From positions 496,001-560,000 of the forward strand of contig NC_092812.1 of NCBI RefSeq assembly GCF_040954645.1: a DNA stretch of 64,000 bases. Direction: 5' to 3'. The position numbers were made by a program, and so were the translations under genes. The notes below the pieces were generated by a model that worked only from the letters and a program-made list of their open reading frames with translations, made no database searches and was not told the origin of the DNA. This document shows, piece by piece, positions 46,227 through 57,669 of the stretch. The DNA is from Diabrotica undecimpunctata (Eukaryota > Arthropoda > Insecta > Coleoptera > Chrysomelidae). Each line of letters opens with the position of its first letter. Position 1 is the first letter of the stretch.

Positions 46227-46639
46227 TTGAGAACTATAGGTGAAGCTAAAGTATATGAAATATACTTTAGCTTTAGTAATAGAAGTATTACTATAAACAG
46301 AAGTATAAATACTATAAATAACAGTAATAGAAGTTTTGACCATCCATACATAGAGACTTTAGCAAAGGTCTTCCGTACAACTCTAGAAAATATATCAAGC
46401 AAAATGAACTGGCAGAACAAAGGCCAATCGTTTGATGGAGAATACATCAGCCATGTGAGGTTTGCAGATGACATTGTTCTGATGGCTAATAATCCTGCAG
46501 AACTTATAAGCGACCTAAATGCAGCTAACAATGAAGTTGAACTAAAAATAAACTTGAAAAAAACTATGTACAACAAACTAGTGGATGTCCAAGATGTAAT
46601 AATAAACACTACTGATAGTATCTGCATACATACATAACA
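46227..46639 (+). pseudogene. RTE-like LINE reverse transcriptase fragment
   Basis: From about 46350 the frame reads TLENISSKMNWQNKG, GEYISHVRFADDIVLMANN, and ELKINLKKTMYNK, which is the palm of an RTE-type reverse transcriptase with an intact FADD box. The first 120 bp of the open frame is repetitive and contains a 14-bp-arm inverted repeat (46243-46273), probably not LINE. Only ~95 codons remain. Confidence 0.75.
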
Positions 46640-46743
46640 CCAAGATAACTGCTACACTATATCCAAAGGTTTAGGATTGAAGAGACAGAAAAACAAACAA
46701 AACTTCATATTTTATAATTTAAAAATTTAATTAAAAAAAAACT

Positions 46744-46850
46744 TATAATTCATTTAAGAAACCTTTTATGTTATCTAGCTCCCTGGAAATTGTTTTGAGG
46801 ACTTCTGTTTGTTCTCTTATTGCTTCAGTTTGATCAGTCATAATTTTTAA
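46744..46850 (-). pseudogene. C-terminal helical fragment of a transposon accessory protein
   Basis: Reads KIMTDQTEAIREQTEVLKTI, then SRELDNIKGFLNEL and a stop at 46744-46746. A short amphipathic helix at a C-terminus like this is common in Myb/SANT-type second genes of Harbinger elements; the assignment is tentative. Confidence 0.35.
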
Positions 46851-46907
46851 TTTTTTTTTCTATGTATGATTGTGTGAGTGGTTTTTTATTGACTCACTCA
46901 GTCTCTG

Positions 46908-47058
46908 AAACCGCTATACTTCGGGAGTATTGGATTTTAGGAAGCGTATAGCTTACAAATTTCAGAAGCACTGGAAGAGAGATGATGCAAAATACTAAAG
47001 ATATGGCTAAGCTCAGAGGAACAAATTTAAATAGCCAAAGAGACACTAAATCTCAAGT
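46908..47058 (-). repeat. Fragment of the Gypsy flanking repeat
   Basis: 150 bp matching the core of the repeats at 18158 and 22199 (shared words CTATACTTCGGGAGTATTGG and AAGCGTATAGC), with very few differences. It stops at AAATCTCAAGTGA and runs directly into the 109-bp tandem array. Confidence 0.85.
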
Positions 47059-47059
47059 G

Positions 47060-47365
47060 ATCATTCCAGCTCTTTTGCACCGCTAGAAAAAAAGTTAGGA
47101 AACTAATAAGATTTTCTAACGGTGCGTTCCCTTTTTGGAACGCCGAGAGCACAACAATCACGTATGTAATCATTCCAGCTCTTTTGCACCGCTAGAAAAA
47201 AAGTTAGGAAACTAATAAGATTTTCTAACGGTGCGTTACCTTTTTGGAACTCCGAGAGCACAACTATCACATATGTAATCATTCCAGCTCTTTTGCACCG
47301 CTAGAAAAAAAGTTAAGAAAATAATAAGATTTTCTAACGGTGCGTTACCTTTTTGGAACTCCGAG
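47060..47365. repeat. Tandem array, 2.8 copies of a 109-bp unit
   Basis: Units start at 47061, 47170 and 47279 with TCATTCCAGCTC. Each contains TTGCACCGCTAGAAAAAAAG and ACGGTGCGTT(C/A)CC; the CACCGC and GCGGTG-like words give internal inverted symmetry. The array abuts the 3' end of the P-like gene and may be its subterminal repeat. Confidence 0.9.
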
Positions 47366-49540
47366 AGGACATAAAAATTTAAGACCTTTTAATAGTTTTT
47401 TAGATAAGTAAGAAAACCCCTTTAAAGTGTGGACCCAGTTTTTTATTGATGGAGGTACAATTCGTTTTCTTTTATCATTAAAAAACTTTATGGAGCTAAA
47501 AACATTTATTGCTTCTGCCCAAAATTTTAAATGTGGAGATGTAGCAGTAACAGCACATTTTAACAACTTCCCATGTTTTTGGTTAATAGAGGCACCGTTA
47601 ATGCTATCAAATGCCTTATCCATAAAAAGCAGAAATTCTGCCGTACTTTCAGCATCTTGAGGCAAGCTGTCTGGATGATTGCTTTTGTTGTTCAAAGCCA
47701 TTCTCCGCATGACTGCTGCTACATTGTTGCTAAAAGTTTGGGCAGCAACAGACACTTTCATCTTTTTACTGTTGTCTATATGGGAAATGGTTAGATTTTT
47801 ACATAATTTATAGTCGTCATCTTCAGTGCCCTCAATTTCGACGAGTTTCTTTATATGATCCCATTTAGCACTTCATATTGTGCCTTTCTCCATTTGAATT
47901 TTAAATTTTTTTCTCACACCTTTTAGTAAATGTGGAGGATCATATAAAGGAACTACCTCTTTACCACCAATAAGAACACCAAAGAGACTATTATCTTCTC
48001 CTTTCCGAATAAAATATTGATTGGTTTCCTCATATAGCCTCTTTATCGTACCTACATTTGATGACCCTTGGTCGCAAATAATGGTTTTTACTAAAAGGCC
48101 TACTTGTTGACAAGCTAGCACAATTTCTTTAATGACTTTTACAAGAATATCTTTACTCATGCCAGATTCATTAAAGTAATATGCCAGAGGTTGTTTCCAT
48201 TTTTTACATATACCCCTTGCCATGAAAACCATAACTTTGTCTACAATTACAGGCCTTCTAGTATGTTCCCCATTGTCTTGAAACCCCTCTACAACATCTT
48301 TCCATTTATTATATTGAAGTGTAGGATCCAAAGACATTTCATCCAAAATAATGCTACACATCTTACCACTCTCAGACATAGACTGTACCTTGTGCGATAA
48401 TGACTCCATAATAACTGGATTTATGCCAGTATTAAAAGATATTTTCTTTAAAAGATTTATTAGGGTCTTTCTTGAAGGAGCTGCAAATAATTTTCTGAAT
48501 AACTTGTAACCCTTCGGGCTTTGTTTCAAGAAAGATAAAAAAAGGATTTTCTCGTCAAGAGAATATCTCCTTCATTTAGGTTGCTTATCCTGGCATCTTA
48601 TTTGGGACATCATAAAATCATATGTTGGTTTATTTAAAGCTGCTTTTAAATAATCTGTAGAATAGGTAATATTTTCCATTTTCTTAACCTTTGCTCTGAG
48701 ATTTCAACACTTAAAATTTAATCTTTTAGCAGATTTTCTCAAATTGGAGGCTATTCTATACAGCTTTCTTGCTTTGGAGGTAAGTTCTGATGTTCTTCGT
48801 ACTTCCGTGTAGGCCAATAAGTTTATTTGTTTCTTTAAACCTAAAATAAATAAGAATGTTAATAAATACATTTTTTAATTTTTGTTTAATTCAAATATTC
48901 TGTACCAATTATTTATTTTTAAGATATCAATAGTTAAGGAGAATGTGTGATTTGTTAAAAACGCTCATATTTGCAGTCATTGTATGCACTTTTGGCATTA
49001 TTTTTGACATTTACAACAAAAAAAAATATATCATGTTCATTGTGGCAAGTCTCCTTTTCAACTGTTTGTCCCTTTTTTCATAAAAAATTTGCAAAGTTTT
49101 AACTAACCTTGAATTTTTTTATAAAAAAAAAATAGGGAACATTTTGAAAAAGTAAGAAGGAAACATAGATATGACTACTTTTTTCCTGTTAAAATTCTCA
49201 ATGGTACCATCAATCCATTTTTGCAAAAAATGTCACTTATCCTATTTTTAATATACATATATCCATTAGCAAAGTTTACTTACTTAATAGATTAGCAGCA
49301 GTAGATGTAGAAGGAAGTGGTGTCACATTCTGCAAGTGTCTCTCTACCTCAACAGATTCTTCTACTTCCATATTTTCTATAGGCAAATCTACCTCAGCAG
49401 ATTCTTCTACTTCCATATTTACTCTCAGCAAATCTTCGCCTGCATTTGTTGACAAAGCAGCTGTAAAACAGTTGGTATATAGTGACCAGTAATAACTTAA
49501 AATTAAATATGATGTAACTTTGTAAAAATTGTAAGTAAAT

Positions 49541-49587
<47 letters not shown>

Positions 49588-49850
49588 ATAAATAATAATA
49601 ATAATAAATATGCTATGATAAATTATATGATAATATCTAACTACATTCTTCTAATTGAATTTTTTTTTTTTCGTAAATTCGATAATAAAAAAGTTTCCCA
49701 GATGGTTCCAAGTTAGGCAGACACACTGTATATATAAATCTATTAAACATACTTACTTGGTGGTAAAAATAAAGATGGAATAGCATCTTTTTTAATAGTG
49801 GATTTATTTGTTAGTCCAATATATTGTGCATCTGGCCCAAAATGGTATGT
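47345..49850 (-). pseudogene. P-element/THAP9-like transposase
   Basis: Exons on the minus strand: a THAP end exon (about 49845-49757) reading HFGPDAQYIGLTNKSTIKKD then AIPSLFLPP; exon 49460-49284 with two 15-residue repeats (NMEVEESAEVDLPIE, NMEVEESVEVERHLQ); and a long exon from 48840 with a coiled coil (LTSKARKLYRIASNLRKSA), YSLDEKILFLSFLKQSPKGY, the RNase H-like catalytic part (CSIILDEMSLDPTLQYNKW, IICDQGSSNVG, YDPPHLLKGVRKKF) and the GTP-binding/insertion region (SVAAQTFSNNVAAVMRRMAL). Stops near 48708, 48572 and 47873; the end is lost at the tandem array near 47345. P transposases are THAP-headed and use GTP. Dead copy. Transposon C lies immediately upstream of the THAP exon. Confidence 0.85.
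49542..49582. repeat. (TA)n microsatellite
   Basis: About 40 bases of TA followed by AATAATAAT repeats, in the intron between the THAP exon and the next P-like exon. Confidence 0.9.
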
Positions 49851-49876
49851 AAACAGCCACGTAGCCAATCATAGAT

Positions 49877-51299
49877 TTAAGAATCTTCACTATCAGAATC
49901 TGAGTCACTCATATTACCAGTGTCTGTTATGATTGGTTGAATGTTAGTGTCAACCATATTTTTTTCTCGGATATACCACTTTGTAATAATTTCATGAGTA
50001 TGTTTCACACATTTTTCCCAAATTTCTGTGTTACATTGGTTTAGTGCCTCTTTCCACATATTTATAACAGCACTATCAGAATGTCCATCTCTACCAATAT
50101 GCTTATTGTAATATGACTTGCAGTTTGCTCAAATTAATTCAATAGCGTTGAATTCACAGTGATAAGGAGGTAGTCTCAACACTTCATGGCCGTGTTCTCT
50201 TAGTAGTTCATCAATTATATACACATTCTCTTTTTTGTTCATTTTCGCAATTTGTAATAATTCAGGTTTTGTGAGTTTTGCCTCATACTTGATCTTGTGA
50301 GTTGTCAACCAGGTAATAATTTCCATTCTAGTTGAAATAGTGGAAGGTTGCTTTTCTAAAAGCACACTGTGGTATGGAGCATTATCCATTAGGTACAATT
50401 AATGATGGCTCTTCTAAATTGGGAATTAATTTTTCACTTATCCATTTAGTGAAAATTTTATTGTTCATTTCCCCATGAAAATCAGCTACTTTAGATTTTA
50501 AGCAAAATAATAAACTTGCTTCAGTAACAAATCCTTTCGAAGAACCAGCGTGTAACTTCTTTATCCCTTAATTCATTACTTATACTTTACAGAGTAACAT
50601 GTTTCTCTAAAAAAAAAAAGAACAGATAAGTACAGAACAAACCACACTATTAAAACTGGTTCAATGAAAAAAAAATAATACTTTGTTTTTATAAAACTAT
50701 AAATTATTTCAAATTAAAAAACTCACAAGAAAAGTGACTTACTATCCATTAATGTATTCAGCAGAAATTTTCTTAAACTACTCTCAACAATTTTTTTTAC
50801 TACATACATTTATATAAAGTATTGATTAAAAAGTACCTTCTGGTTATCATGGTACATGATAACCAGATCTTGGTCTCTTAAGATCATGGTACATGATCTT
50901 AGGGTATATCAAATTCAGATTGAAGAAATTGGTAACTACTTACTTTGTTGGTACATGTCGTATACTGTATTACGCACTGCCATTTTTGATCCCTCAGATA
51001 GATCAGTTGTTTTGTTTTTCGGACGAGGTCTACTTTTGCTTGGCTTTGAAAGAATGTGATTATTTTCTTTCCTTTTAATAATTGTACATACTGTTCGTCG
51101 TGATATTTTTAATGCAGCAGCTACTCTCTTAAATAAAGAATTGTTTAATGATTTTCATAAACGAACATACATTTCAATATGTTACCTGTTGAACAGATGA
51201 AAATGGCTCCAAAGGCCCTCCATTTACTTTTTCTAATTCGAAATACTCCAACATATTCAACAGAAGTTGCTGAGAAGTCTAAGGCTTGCCAGGCATACT
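49877..51299 (-). pseudogene. Tc1/mariner-related transposase C with 81 residues between D2 and E, internally deleted
   Basis: Exons: 51299-51185 (MPGKP, then LLLNMLEYFELEKVNGGP), 51133-50937 (HTH: RVAAALKISRRTVCTIIKRK), a remnant of exon 3 near 50600 (EKHVTL, ISNELRDK), then LHAGSSKGFVTEASLLF and ADFHGEMNNKIFTKWISEKL (50570-50410), a frameshift at 50398, LMDNAPYHSVLLEK (second D) and RLPPYHCEFNAIELI (E). A single stop at 50129-50131 replaces the expected Trp. The C-terminal piece (50125-49880) ends in a run of Ser/Asp. The first catalytic D region is deleted. 81 residues separate the second D and E. It is clearly the closest relative of transposon A, matching exon by exon. Confidence 0.82.
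50840..50901. repeat. Two neighbouring hairpins with a shared core
   Basis: Hairpin 1 (50840-50866): arms CTGGTTATCATG and CATGATAACCAG, loop GTA. Hairpin 2 (50879-50901): arms TAAGATCATG and CATGATCTTA, loop GTA. Both share ATCATGGTACATGAT at the tip but have different perfect stems. They lie in the second intron of transposase C. Confidence 0.9.
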
Positions 51300-51573
51300 C
51301 TAAAAATAAAAACCTTTAAAAATATTTCATATTGTCCGTTGACGTAGTTTTAGCTATATTTAAATAATTAATGTCAATTTAGAGGTTAAAAAAATATATT
51401 ATTCGTTATTAGCTAATACATGAATTCTTACCTTAATAAATTGAACACGAAGGTAAGGGTTAGTCGTTATAACAATTGTTTGTTAAAAAATATGTATATT
51501 TAAAGTATGAAAAAGGATTGATTATTTAAATCAAACGAAAATAATTTATAAAAATATTACAAACTCTGTCAAA
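51300..51573. other. No gene seen
   Basis: AT-rich, presumably the 5' end of transposon C. No match to the 5' region of transposon A was noticed. Confidence 0.4.
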
Positions 51574-51958
51574 ACAAAATTTCCAATTGTCATGTCAATT
51601 GTCAGTAGACGAATCAATCAACGATCATTGTTCTATGGCTGTCTTTGTTCAATGCATGGTGTTGTGTATGGACAGGCGGTTTAAGTTAATAGTTTTAGTT
51701 TCTGTGAGTAGGAAAGAGACGTAACATAAAAAATAATTCGTGAATAATGTCATACTTGTGGAAAGATCCGGCGGACCGACTGTAAATCTCCTCCCTATTG
51801 AACATTAAAATATCCCTAGAAATCCCTAGATTGAAATAAATGTATATATGGTTGCCTAATTCTGAGTAAAATGATGGGATGTATTGATGGTTGCCTAATA
51901 AAATAACATGGATATATAAAATACTTGTTGTTTTATACCTTTATTTTAAAAACATTAA
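51574..51958. repeat. Duplicated segment, copy occupied by Harbinger 2
   Basis: Mate of 45079-45473. It ends in ACATTAA at 51952-51958, directly followed by the presumed Harbinger 2 terminus GGGCCGATTG at 51959. Confidence 0.9.
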
Positions 51959-52303
51959 GGGCCGATTGTTCAATTGGAGATTATCTTCAGATTAAAAATA
52001 ATCTTCAATTAAACTTAATATAGCGTTGTTCAATGCAAGTTTAACACTTAACCATCTGTTAACCAGAGATTACCTTAATCGCCCAAAAACGAAGGATTAA
52101 CGGTGTTAACAAGAGATTTGTAACCTTACTTTCTAGTTTTAAATTAAATATTGTCTCTAGCTCTAGACAATTCCAGATTAAAACAACCATATTTATATCA
52201 CTTAAATATATTGTGTTTTTATTGCTACAAATTTGCAGTCGTAGATAAGATTTACAGTAATAATGGTTTATTTTATAATAATTTCGTGTCTATAATAATA
52301 AAT

Positions 52304-53446
52304 ATGGCTATTGGTAATAATGGTGTCTTTGATTTTGATGATGGAGATATTACAGAGGATGAAGATTTCTTAGCTGTTGTTAATATAATTTTTCCTCTGC
52401 GAAAAAATCCTGTTTTTCGAGTAAGAGAAGATCATTTTCATAAATGGTCAAATAATGAGTTTTTGAATAGATTCCGTTTACCAAAGGAAACCGTTTTTAT
52501 GCTGGTTGATCGCATAAGAGACAGAATAGCTCATCTTACAAATAGGTAAGCTTTTTATAATAGTTAATTAAAAAAATATATATTAAATAATTTTTAGAAA
52601 TCATGCTGTCATGCCAGAGTCAATGGTTTTGCTTACTATGCGATTTTATGCATTAGGAAGCATGATAATTACTGTGGCAGACTTTTGTTGTATCGACAAA
52701 TCTACAGCTTGTAGAATAATCCATAGAGTGTCAGATGCAATTGCTAATTTGTACAGAGTATTTATAAAAATGCCTAGTACTGAAGAGGAAATTAATTCGA
52801 AGATATTTGAATTTTATCAATTAAGTAGATTTCCACAATGTATAGGAGCTCTTGACTGTACACACATTAAGATTCAGTCACCAGGCGGAAATGATGCAGA
52901 GATATTTCGAAACCGTAAAGGGTACTTTTCTTTTAATGTTCAGGTTGTCTGTGATGCAAATTTGAAGATACAGGATATTGTGTGTCGTTGGCCAGGATCT
53001 AGTCATGACTCCACAATATTTAATAACAGCAGACTTAGATATAATTTTGAAGCTGGTCTGTACAGAAATTCATTAATTGTTGGAGACAGCGGATATCCAA
53101 TTAGAAAGTATTTAATAACCCCTTTAACTCAACCACGAACTCCTGCAGAACATTTATTTAACGAGTCACAAATAAGGACACGAAATCCCATAGAAAGATT
53201 TTTGGTACATGGAAGAGACGATTTCCTATCTTGGCTTTAGGGCTACGTGTAAAGAGAAATAGAATAGAAGCAATTGTTGTTGCCACAGCAATTCTTCATA
53301 ACATTGCAAAAGAAGCAAATGTTCCTGAACCAGATGTATCAGATGAGTTACGACAAACTATTGAGGAAGATTTGGCAGCAAATTTAAATGCTAATAATAA
53401 TGTACACTTTGAACAAAATGACAGACTAAATAATAATACAAAATAG
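52304..53446 (+). pseudogene. Harbinger 2 transposase (DDE_Tnp_4), one frameshift
   Basis: Exons 52304-52545 (ATG start, MAIGNNGVFDFDDGDITEDE, a Myb-like/HTH-like N-terminus ending LVDRIRDRIAHL) and 52598-53446, spliced by GT-AG. The catalytic part has CIDKSTACRIIHRVSDAI (HTH), CIGALDCTHIKIQSPGG (first D), FRNRKGYFSFNVQVVCD, RWPGSSHDSTIF, VGDSGYPIRKYLITPL (second D) and RTRNPIERF (E). A 1-bp deletion in a T run near 53201 shifts the frame; the shifted reading is clean (GTWKRRFPILALGLRVKRNR) to VATAILHNIAKEANVPEPD and the stop. This is the best-preserved Harbinger enzyme in the window, broken by this one lesson-sized indel. Confidence 0.88.
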
Positions 53447-54023
53447 ATTGTCAATAATACATAACCATTTTGCAAGGTTGTTGCAATAAAATTACATTTC
53501 AAACAAAATTCATTTATTATTATTAATTTGTTTCTTTTTCCTAGTGATATTTTTACACAACAGTTGTTGTTAATGCTTTAGATTTTTTAATAAATATTTG
53601 CAACTCTTTATTGTATTTTATATTTTTTAGTATAATACATGTAAAAAATGAAAATTAAATGTCCTAGATTTTGTAATAAAACGATGTATTATAAAGCATT
53701 ATAAATTAAGAAAAATAAGTGTTTCATTTCCATCCAAATTGTTTTGCTAATTACATTTTGACTTCAAAAAATGTACTAATATTATTATAATCCAGTGATA
53801 CACATAGGCAGCAAAAATATAAATTAGATTTCTGTGTATACTTATTGGTTTTACCAAATTAATTACCAAAATTAATGCCTGGTATATTTATAAATACCCA
53901 TTGCCATTTTCAAGTTTTTCATTATGTGTAAAAATCATTAATTGTTTTGGGAAGGAAATCCAAAGAAAAAACATTCATTTGATATAAAAAATTTTATTTT
54001 TATAAGCTAAAAAATCAACATTA
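53447..54023. other. Spacer between the convergent Harbinger 2 genes
   Basis: AT-rich 3' UTR sequence of both genes; no frame supported. AATAAA-like signals follow the transposase stop near 53486. Confidence 0.5.
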
Positions 54024-54950
54024 CTATTTAAACATATGTTTTTCTTTTTCTAGAAGCAGTATTTTCTTTTCAATTTCCCAATCTTCCTTTTGAATATTCA
54101 TATGCAATTCATGTTTTTCTTGCATATGCTGAAGTTTTAGTTGGTGCTCTTCAAGAAAACATTTTCGTTGCAGTTCCACTAATTCTGTTTTGGATAAAGC
54201 CCAAGTCGAAACTTTTTTTTGAATATTTTTTTCATCATTTTTTAATCTCAACTCTGAGGACTTCGGCCTTTTCAGTTTTACAGTATTATATTTTGACCAA
54301 TGGGTTGAATTGGTCGTGGGGGTTTCTGGCATTAAAGTAATCTTCATTGAATCATTAATGCTTTTTTCACAACTTTCTTCTGAGTTTACTGTGGGTTCTG
54401 TTTCTAAAAAAAAATGTATATATAATATTACCAAAAATTCAAAATATATTGTACAGTACTTTGAAGATGAGTTTTATCAGTGAAGTCAATCAAAAAAATA
54501 GTTTATGTAACATTATTTGTATTACTTACCACCAACATATTCTATGATTAATTCTTCTTGAAAATCTTCTGTGGCAACATCATTAGCAGGATTGTGTTTG
54601 TCTGAATCGGCGTCATAGTTAGAAACAAAACCAGTTACAGTATCTCCTAACATTTCCTTAATTGTGTTGTCTGTACTGGAAATATCCACATTAATTGAAG
54701 GCCCTCCTCCTGTACATCTCAAATAATTTTTTTCTTCTGCAAATTTTTTCTTGACATTTTTTTTCATGTTGTTGTATTTTGTTCTTAAACATAAACTTGT
54801 TTTTGAACTGCCCATTACACTACAATATTCTTGGGCTATTTTTTCCCAAATTTTCAGTTTCTCGGAATTTGTAACTGCATCACTTTTTTTATTTTCCAGA
54901 ATATGTTTATATTTTTTAACAAAAGATATTAACATTTGGGTAATTATTTA
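54024..54950 (-). pseudogene. Harbinger 2 accessory protein (Myb/SANT-like)
   Basis: Exon 1 (to 54540) reads FVKKYKHILENKKSDAVTNS, KLKIWEKIAQEYCSVMGSSK and RTKYNNMKKNVKKKFAEEK, a Myb/SANT-like trihelix resembling Myb_DNA-bind_5. GT-AG splicing joins it to exon 2 (54403-54024) with a Lys/Glu-rich helical tail (ELVELQRKCFLEEHQLKLQH, EKKILLLEKEKHMFK). No internal stop was seen. The start is uncertain: the open frame begins at 54935 inside the first helix, and upstream sequence diverges at about 54955, so the N-terminus is probably lost. Accessory proteins of this type help Harbinger transposase bind DNA and enter the nucleus. Confidence 0.75.
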
Positions 54951-54955
54951 GTAAG

Positions 54956-55192
54956 CCGGAACGCCGCAAAAATGCCAAATTTTTTGTGGACTTTGCCGAA
55001 AAAGTGAAAAAAAACCTCAAATTTTAATGTTTTCTTTGCTTTAAACTAGTAAAAGTGCCCAAATAATCAAAAATACAGAAAAAATAACAAAAAAAGTAGT
55101 ATGAATAAAAAAAAATTACATAAAAAGCAAAGAAAAGTATATATACATGTCTTAATAAAAAAAACGTAACTAAAACATATTAAATCTCTCTA
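54956..55192. other. A-rich spacer
   Basis: A-rich sequence between the broken Harbinger 2 right side and the next LINE; nothing recognised. Confidence 0.4.
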
Positions 55193-57500
55193 TTGAGGGT
55201 TGAAGACAGATTCAATAAAAGTAATATCGCTTTTACTCCCAGTTCTTTACGCGCTCAATCTTTCTCCACCATCTCGTCAACTCCACACGATGTCACGTTT
55301 ATGAACGCCTCGTTTACCCTAAATAAACTAAAATTTACCTTGTTTTCATGTACAAAATCTGCTGATGATCATTATGATACCCCTTATATATTTTTAAAAA
55401 ATCTCTCTAATACATCTCTCTCCAAACTTCTCGAAAATTTTATAACCTTATCTAGAACACACAAAATTCCCAGATGTTTGGCGCAATTCTATAATCATTC
55501 CAATTAAAAAACCTGACCCACCCTCTATAACTCCAATATCTTTCGTCTGATTTCTCTTACTTGTATTACCTGCACACTTCTTGAAACAATGATTAATAAA
55601 ATACCCACTAGGTTCGTTAAACAGTATAATATTATTCCCGACGCTCAATCCGGCTTCCGACGTCATCGGTCTACTATTGATAACCTTTTTATTTTTCAAA
55701 CACACATTTCTTAAGCAATCTATAATCAACAAGATGTCGTAGCAACTATATTTAACGTTGAGGGGGCATTTTATTCAATCTCCAGAAAAGCAATCATTGA
55801 CAAAATCTCCCACTATAAATTAAATGGTAATATTTTCTCATTCGTGAAAAACTATCTAATTGGAAGAATCTTTAAAGACCTTGTCAAGGGTAAACTTTTT
55901 CAATCTATTCCTCAAAATTAAGGTGTCCCTTTAGAATCTGCATTAAGTTTAACTCTATTCATTCTTGCAATCAACGAACTTTGCCTCCCATCAAATATGT
56001 TCAATACACTGATGACCTAATGCCTACTGCCATGTTAAATCTGTCCCAACCTCATATAAACTTATACAAAGTGTAGTAAATCTACTTCAAGATAGATCTA
56101 ACGAACTAGGATTATCTCTCTCTAGGATTATCACTCCCTTACCCCAAATTTTATTTAACAATTCTCTACTTTCTGTTATTAATTAATGTAAAATTCTCGG
56201 TTTTATGTTTGACTCCAGATTAAATTGAAAGAATCAAATCTCTGAACTTAAAACCAATTGTTTTAAAAGGTTGAACATTTTTAAAACCCTCAGTCATCTT
56301 CAATGGGGTGCCGATAAAACTACATCTAGGTATGACCGCTTTTCGCTTTAGTCCTATTGAGAGTGTATACCGTGAATCTAATGAACTTTCTCTTACCCTA
56401 AGACGATAATCACTTCTACTTTCGTATGCTGCATCAACATCCGCAAATCATTTAATCCCGTTCATTATCTAATTGCCACAATGCCGTCTTCTTCCACTAA
56501 CAATACCCAACACTTTATCATAAAACCTATATCTCAATTAATTTGTCCACTACTTAAAAATATTGACCTCCTTCTGACTAGTTCATTTCCTCTACCTTTA
56601 CTTCCCCTCTGGGCTAAAGATCTCCCTTCAATATATACCTCACTCACCATTTTTAACAAACTTGAATCTTCTAACCTTCTTATAAAGAAAGCATTTTTAG
56701 AATTTAATTCTCTATACAGATGCTTCTAAAACTACCACTCAACAGTAAAAGTAACCACTAAACATGAACTTGTAAGATCATCTCGGTTACCCTTAATATG
56801 CAACGTTTGCACAGGTGAACTATATAGTATGCAGTTGGCTTTTAAATGCATCTCCCATCAAAAGAGACATATTGCCATTTGTTCAGATCCCCTTTCATAT
56901 ATCCATTTAGTCAATACAATTTCCACTGGCCACCTATTAGTTCAAAACATTCATGACATATACCAAAATCTCTCTGCTTACGATGTAACAGTCTCTCTCA
57001 TATGGCTGCCTTCTCACACGGGAATTACTGGTAATAAAACAGCCGATCATTTTGCCAAAGAAGCTACAAACCATGGGGTGACTAAAGTCACCCTAATTCA
57101 ACTAGCTAACGAATCTCGAAATTCGTTTTCAAAAAGTCAGTAGAGGATACTTAACAAAACTTATAGCAAAAGAGCAAAACAACTTTTCATAAACTTTAAT
57201 CTTTTATTGGTCATCTCTCCCTAGACTTCATAACTAGAAGAGAAGCATCGACTACTAGAAGACTACGAATCAACCATACCAAACTTACCAACTGCAAACA
57301 ATTCACCAACCTGTATAAAGCACTGGACTTGAAACATACTCTAAGGAACTGCTTAACAACCCTACAGACATAACAAAAACTATTCAAAAAGAGAAATCAT
57401 ACGATTTCTACCTGACGAAATCGAATTCAAATTTTTACCACTGTGCTTTCTAAAACTTGCAAAGCAAACAGCTTCATAAAATACTTGGCAAGGGAATCTA
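55193..57500 (+). pseudogene. I/R1-type LINE with RNase H, heavily decayed
   Basis: RT pieces on the plus strand: TLNKLKFTLFSCTKSADDH (55320), IPRCLAQFYNHSN then IIIPIKKPDPP (55480), SFRLISLTCITCTLLETMIN, IIPDAQSGFRRHRSTIDNLF (55630), VEGAFYSISRKAIIDKISHY (55760), RIFKDLVKGKLFQSIPQ (55870). The RT active site is not recognisable. An RNase H end is clear at 56990-57070: VSLIWLPSHTGITGNKTADH then FAKEA. Having RNase H after RT points to the I/R1/Loa side of LINEs rather than Jockey. Dozens of stops; one of the oldest pieces here. Confidence 0.7.
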
Positions 57501-57601
57501 AAATTGTATTCCACATGCCGTTCATCGTGGTTAAAATTCGTAGTGAATTCAATTTCTGGTACTTCCAAACGGAGTAAAGAAATAAATCATAATGACGGTA
57601 C

Positions 57602-57664
<63 letters not shown>
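57602..57664. repeat. (TA)n microsatellite
   Basis: Alternating TA of about 60 bases just after the I-type LINE remnant, after an initial TATATATAAA. Confidence 0.95.

Positions 57665-57669
<5 letters not shown>

Larger units (their letters stand above)
51959..54955. mobile_element. Harbinger 2, two-gene PIF/Harbinger transposon
   Basis: The left border is fixed by comparison with the unoccupied copy at 45470: the element begins GGGCCGATTGTTCAATTGG after TTAA, fitting the 3-bp TWA-type duplication of Harbinger elements. It contains a transposase (plus) and a Myb/SANT-like gene (minus) that converge. The right terminus is missing: neither a matching inverted end nor the expected AATTTTAAACGG flank follows the Myb gene near 54955. 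Confidence 0.75.
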
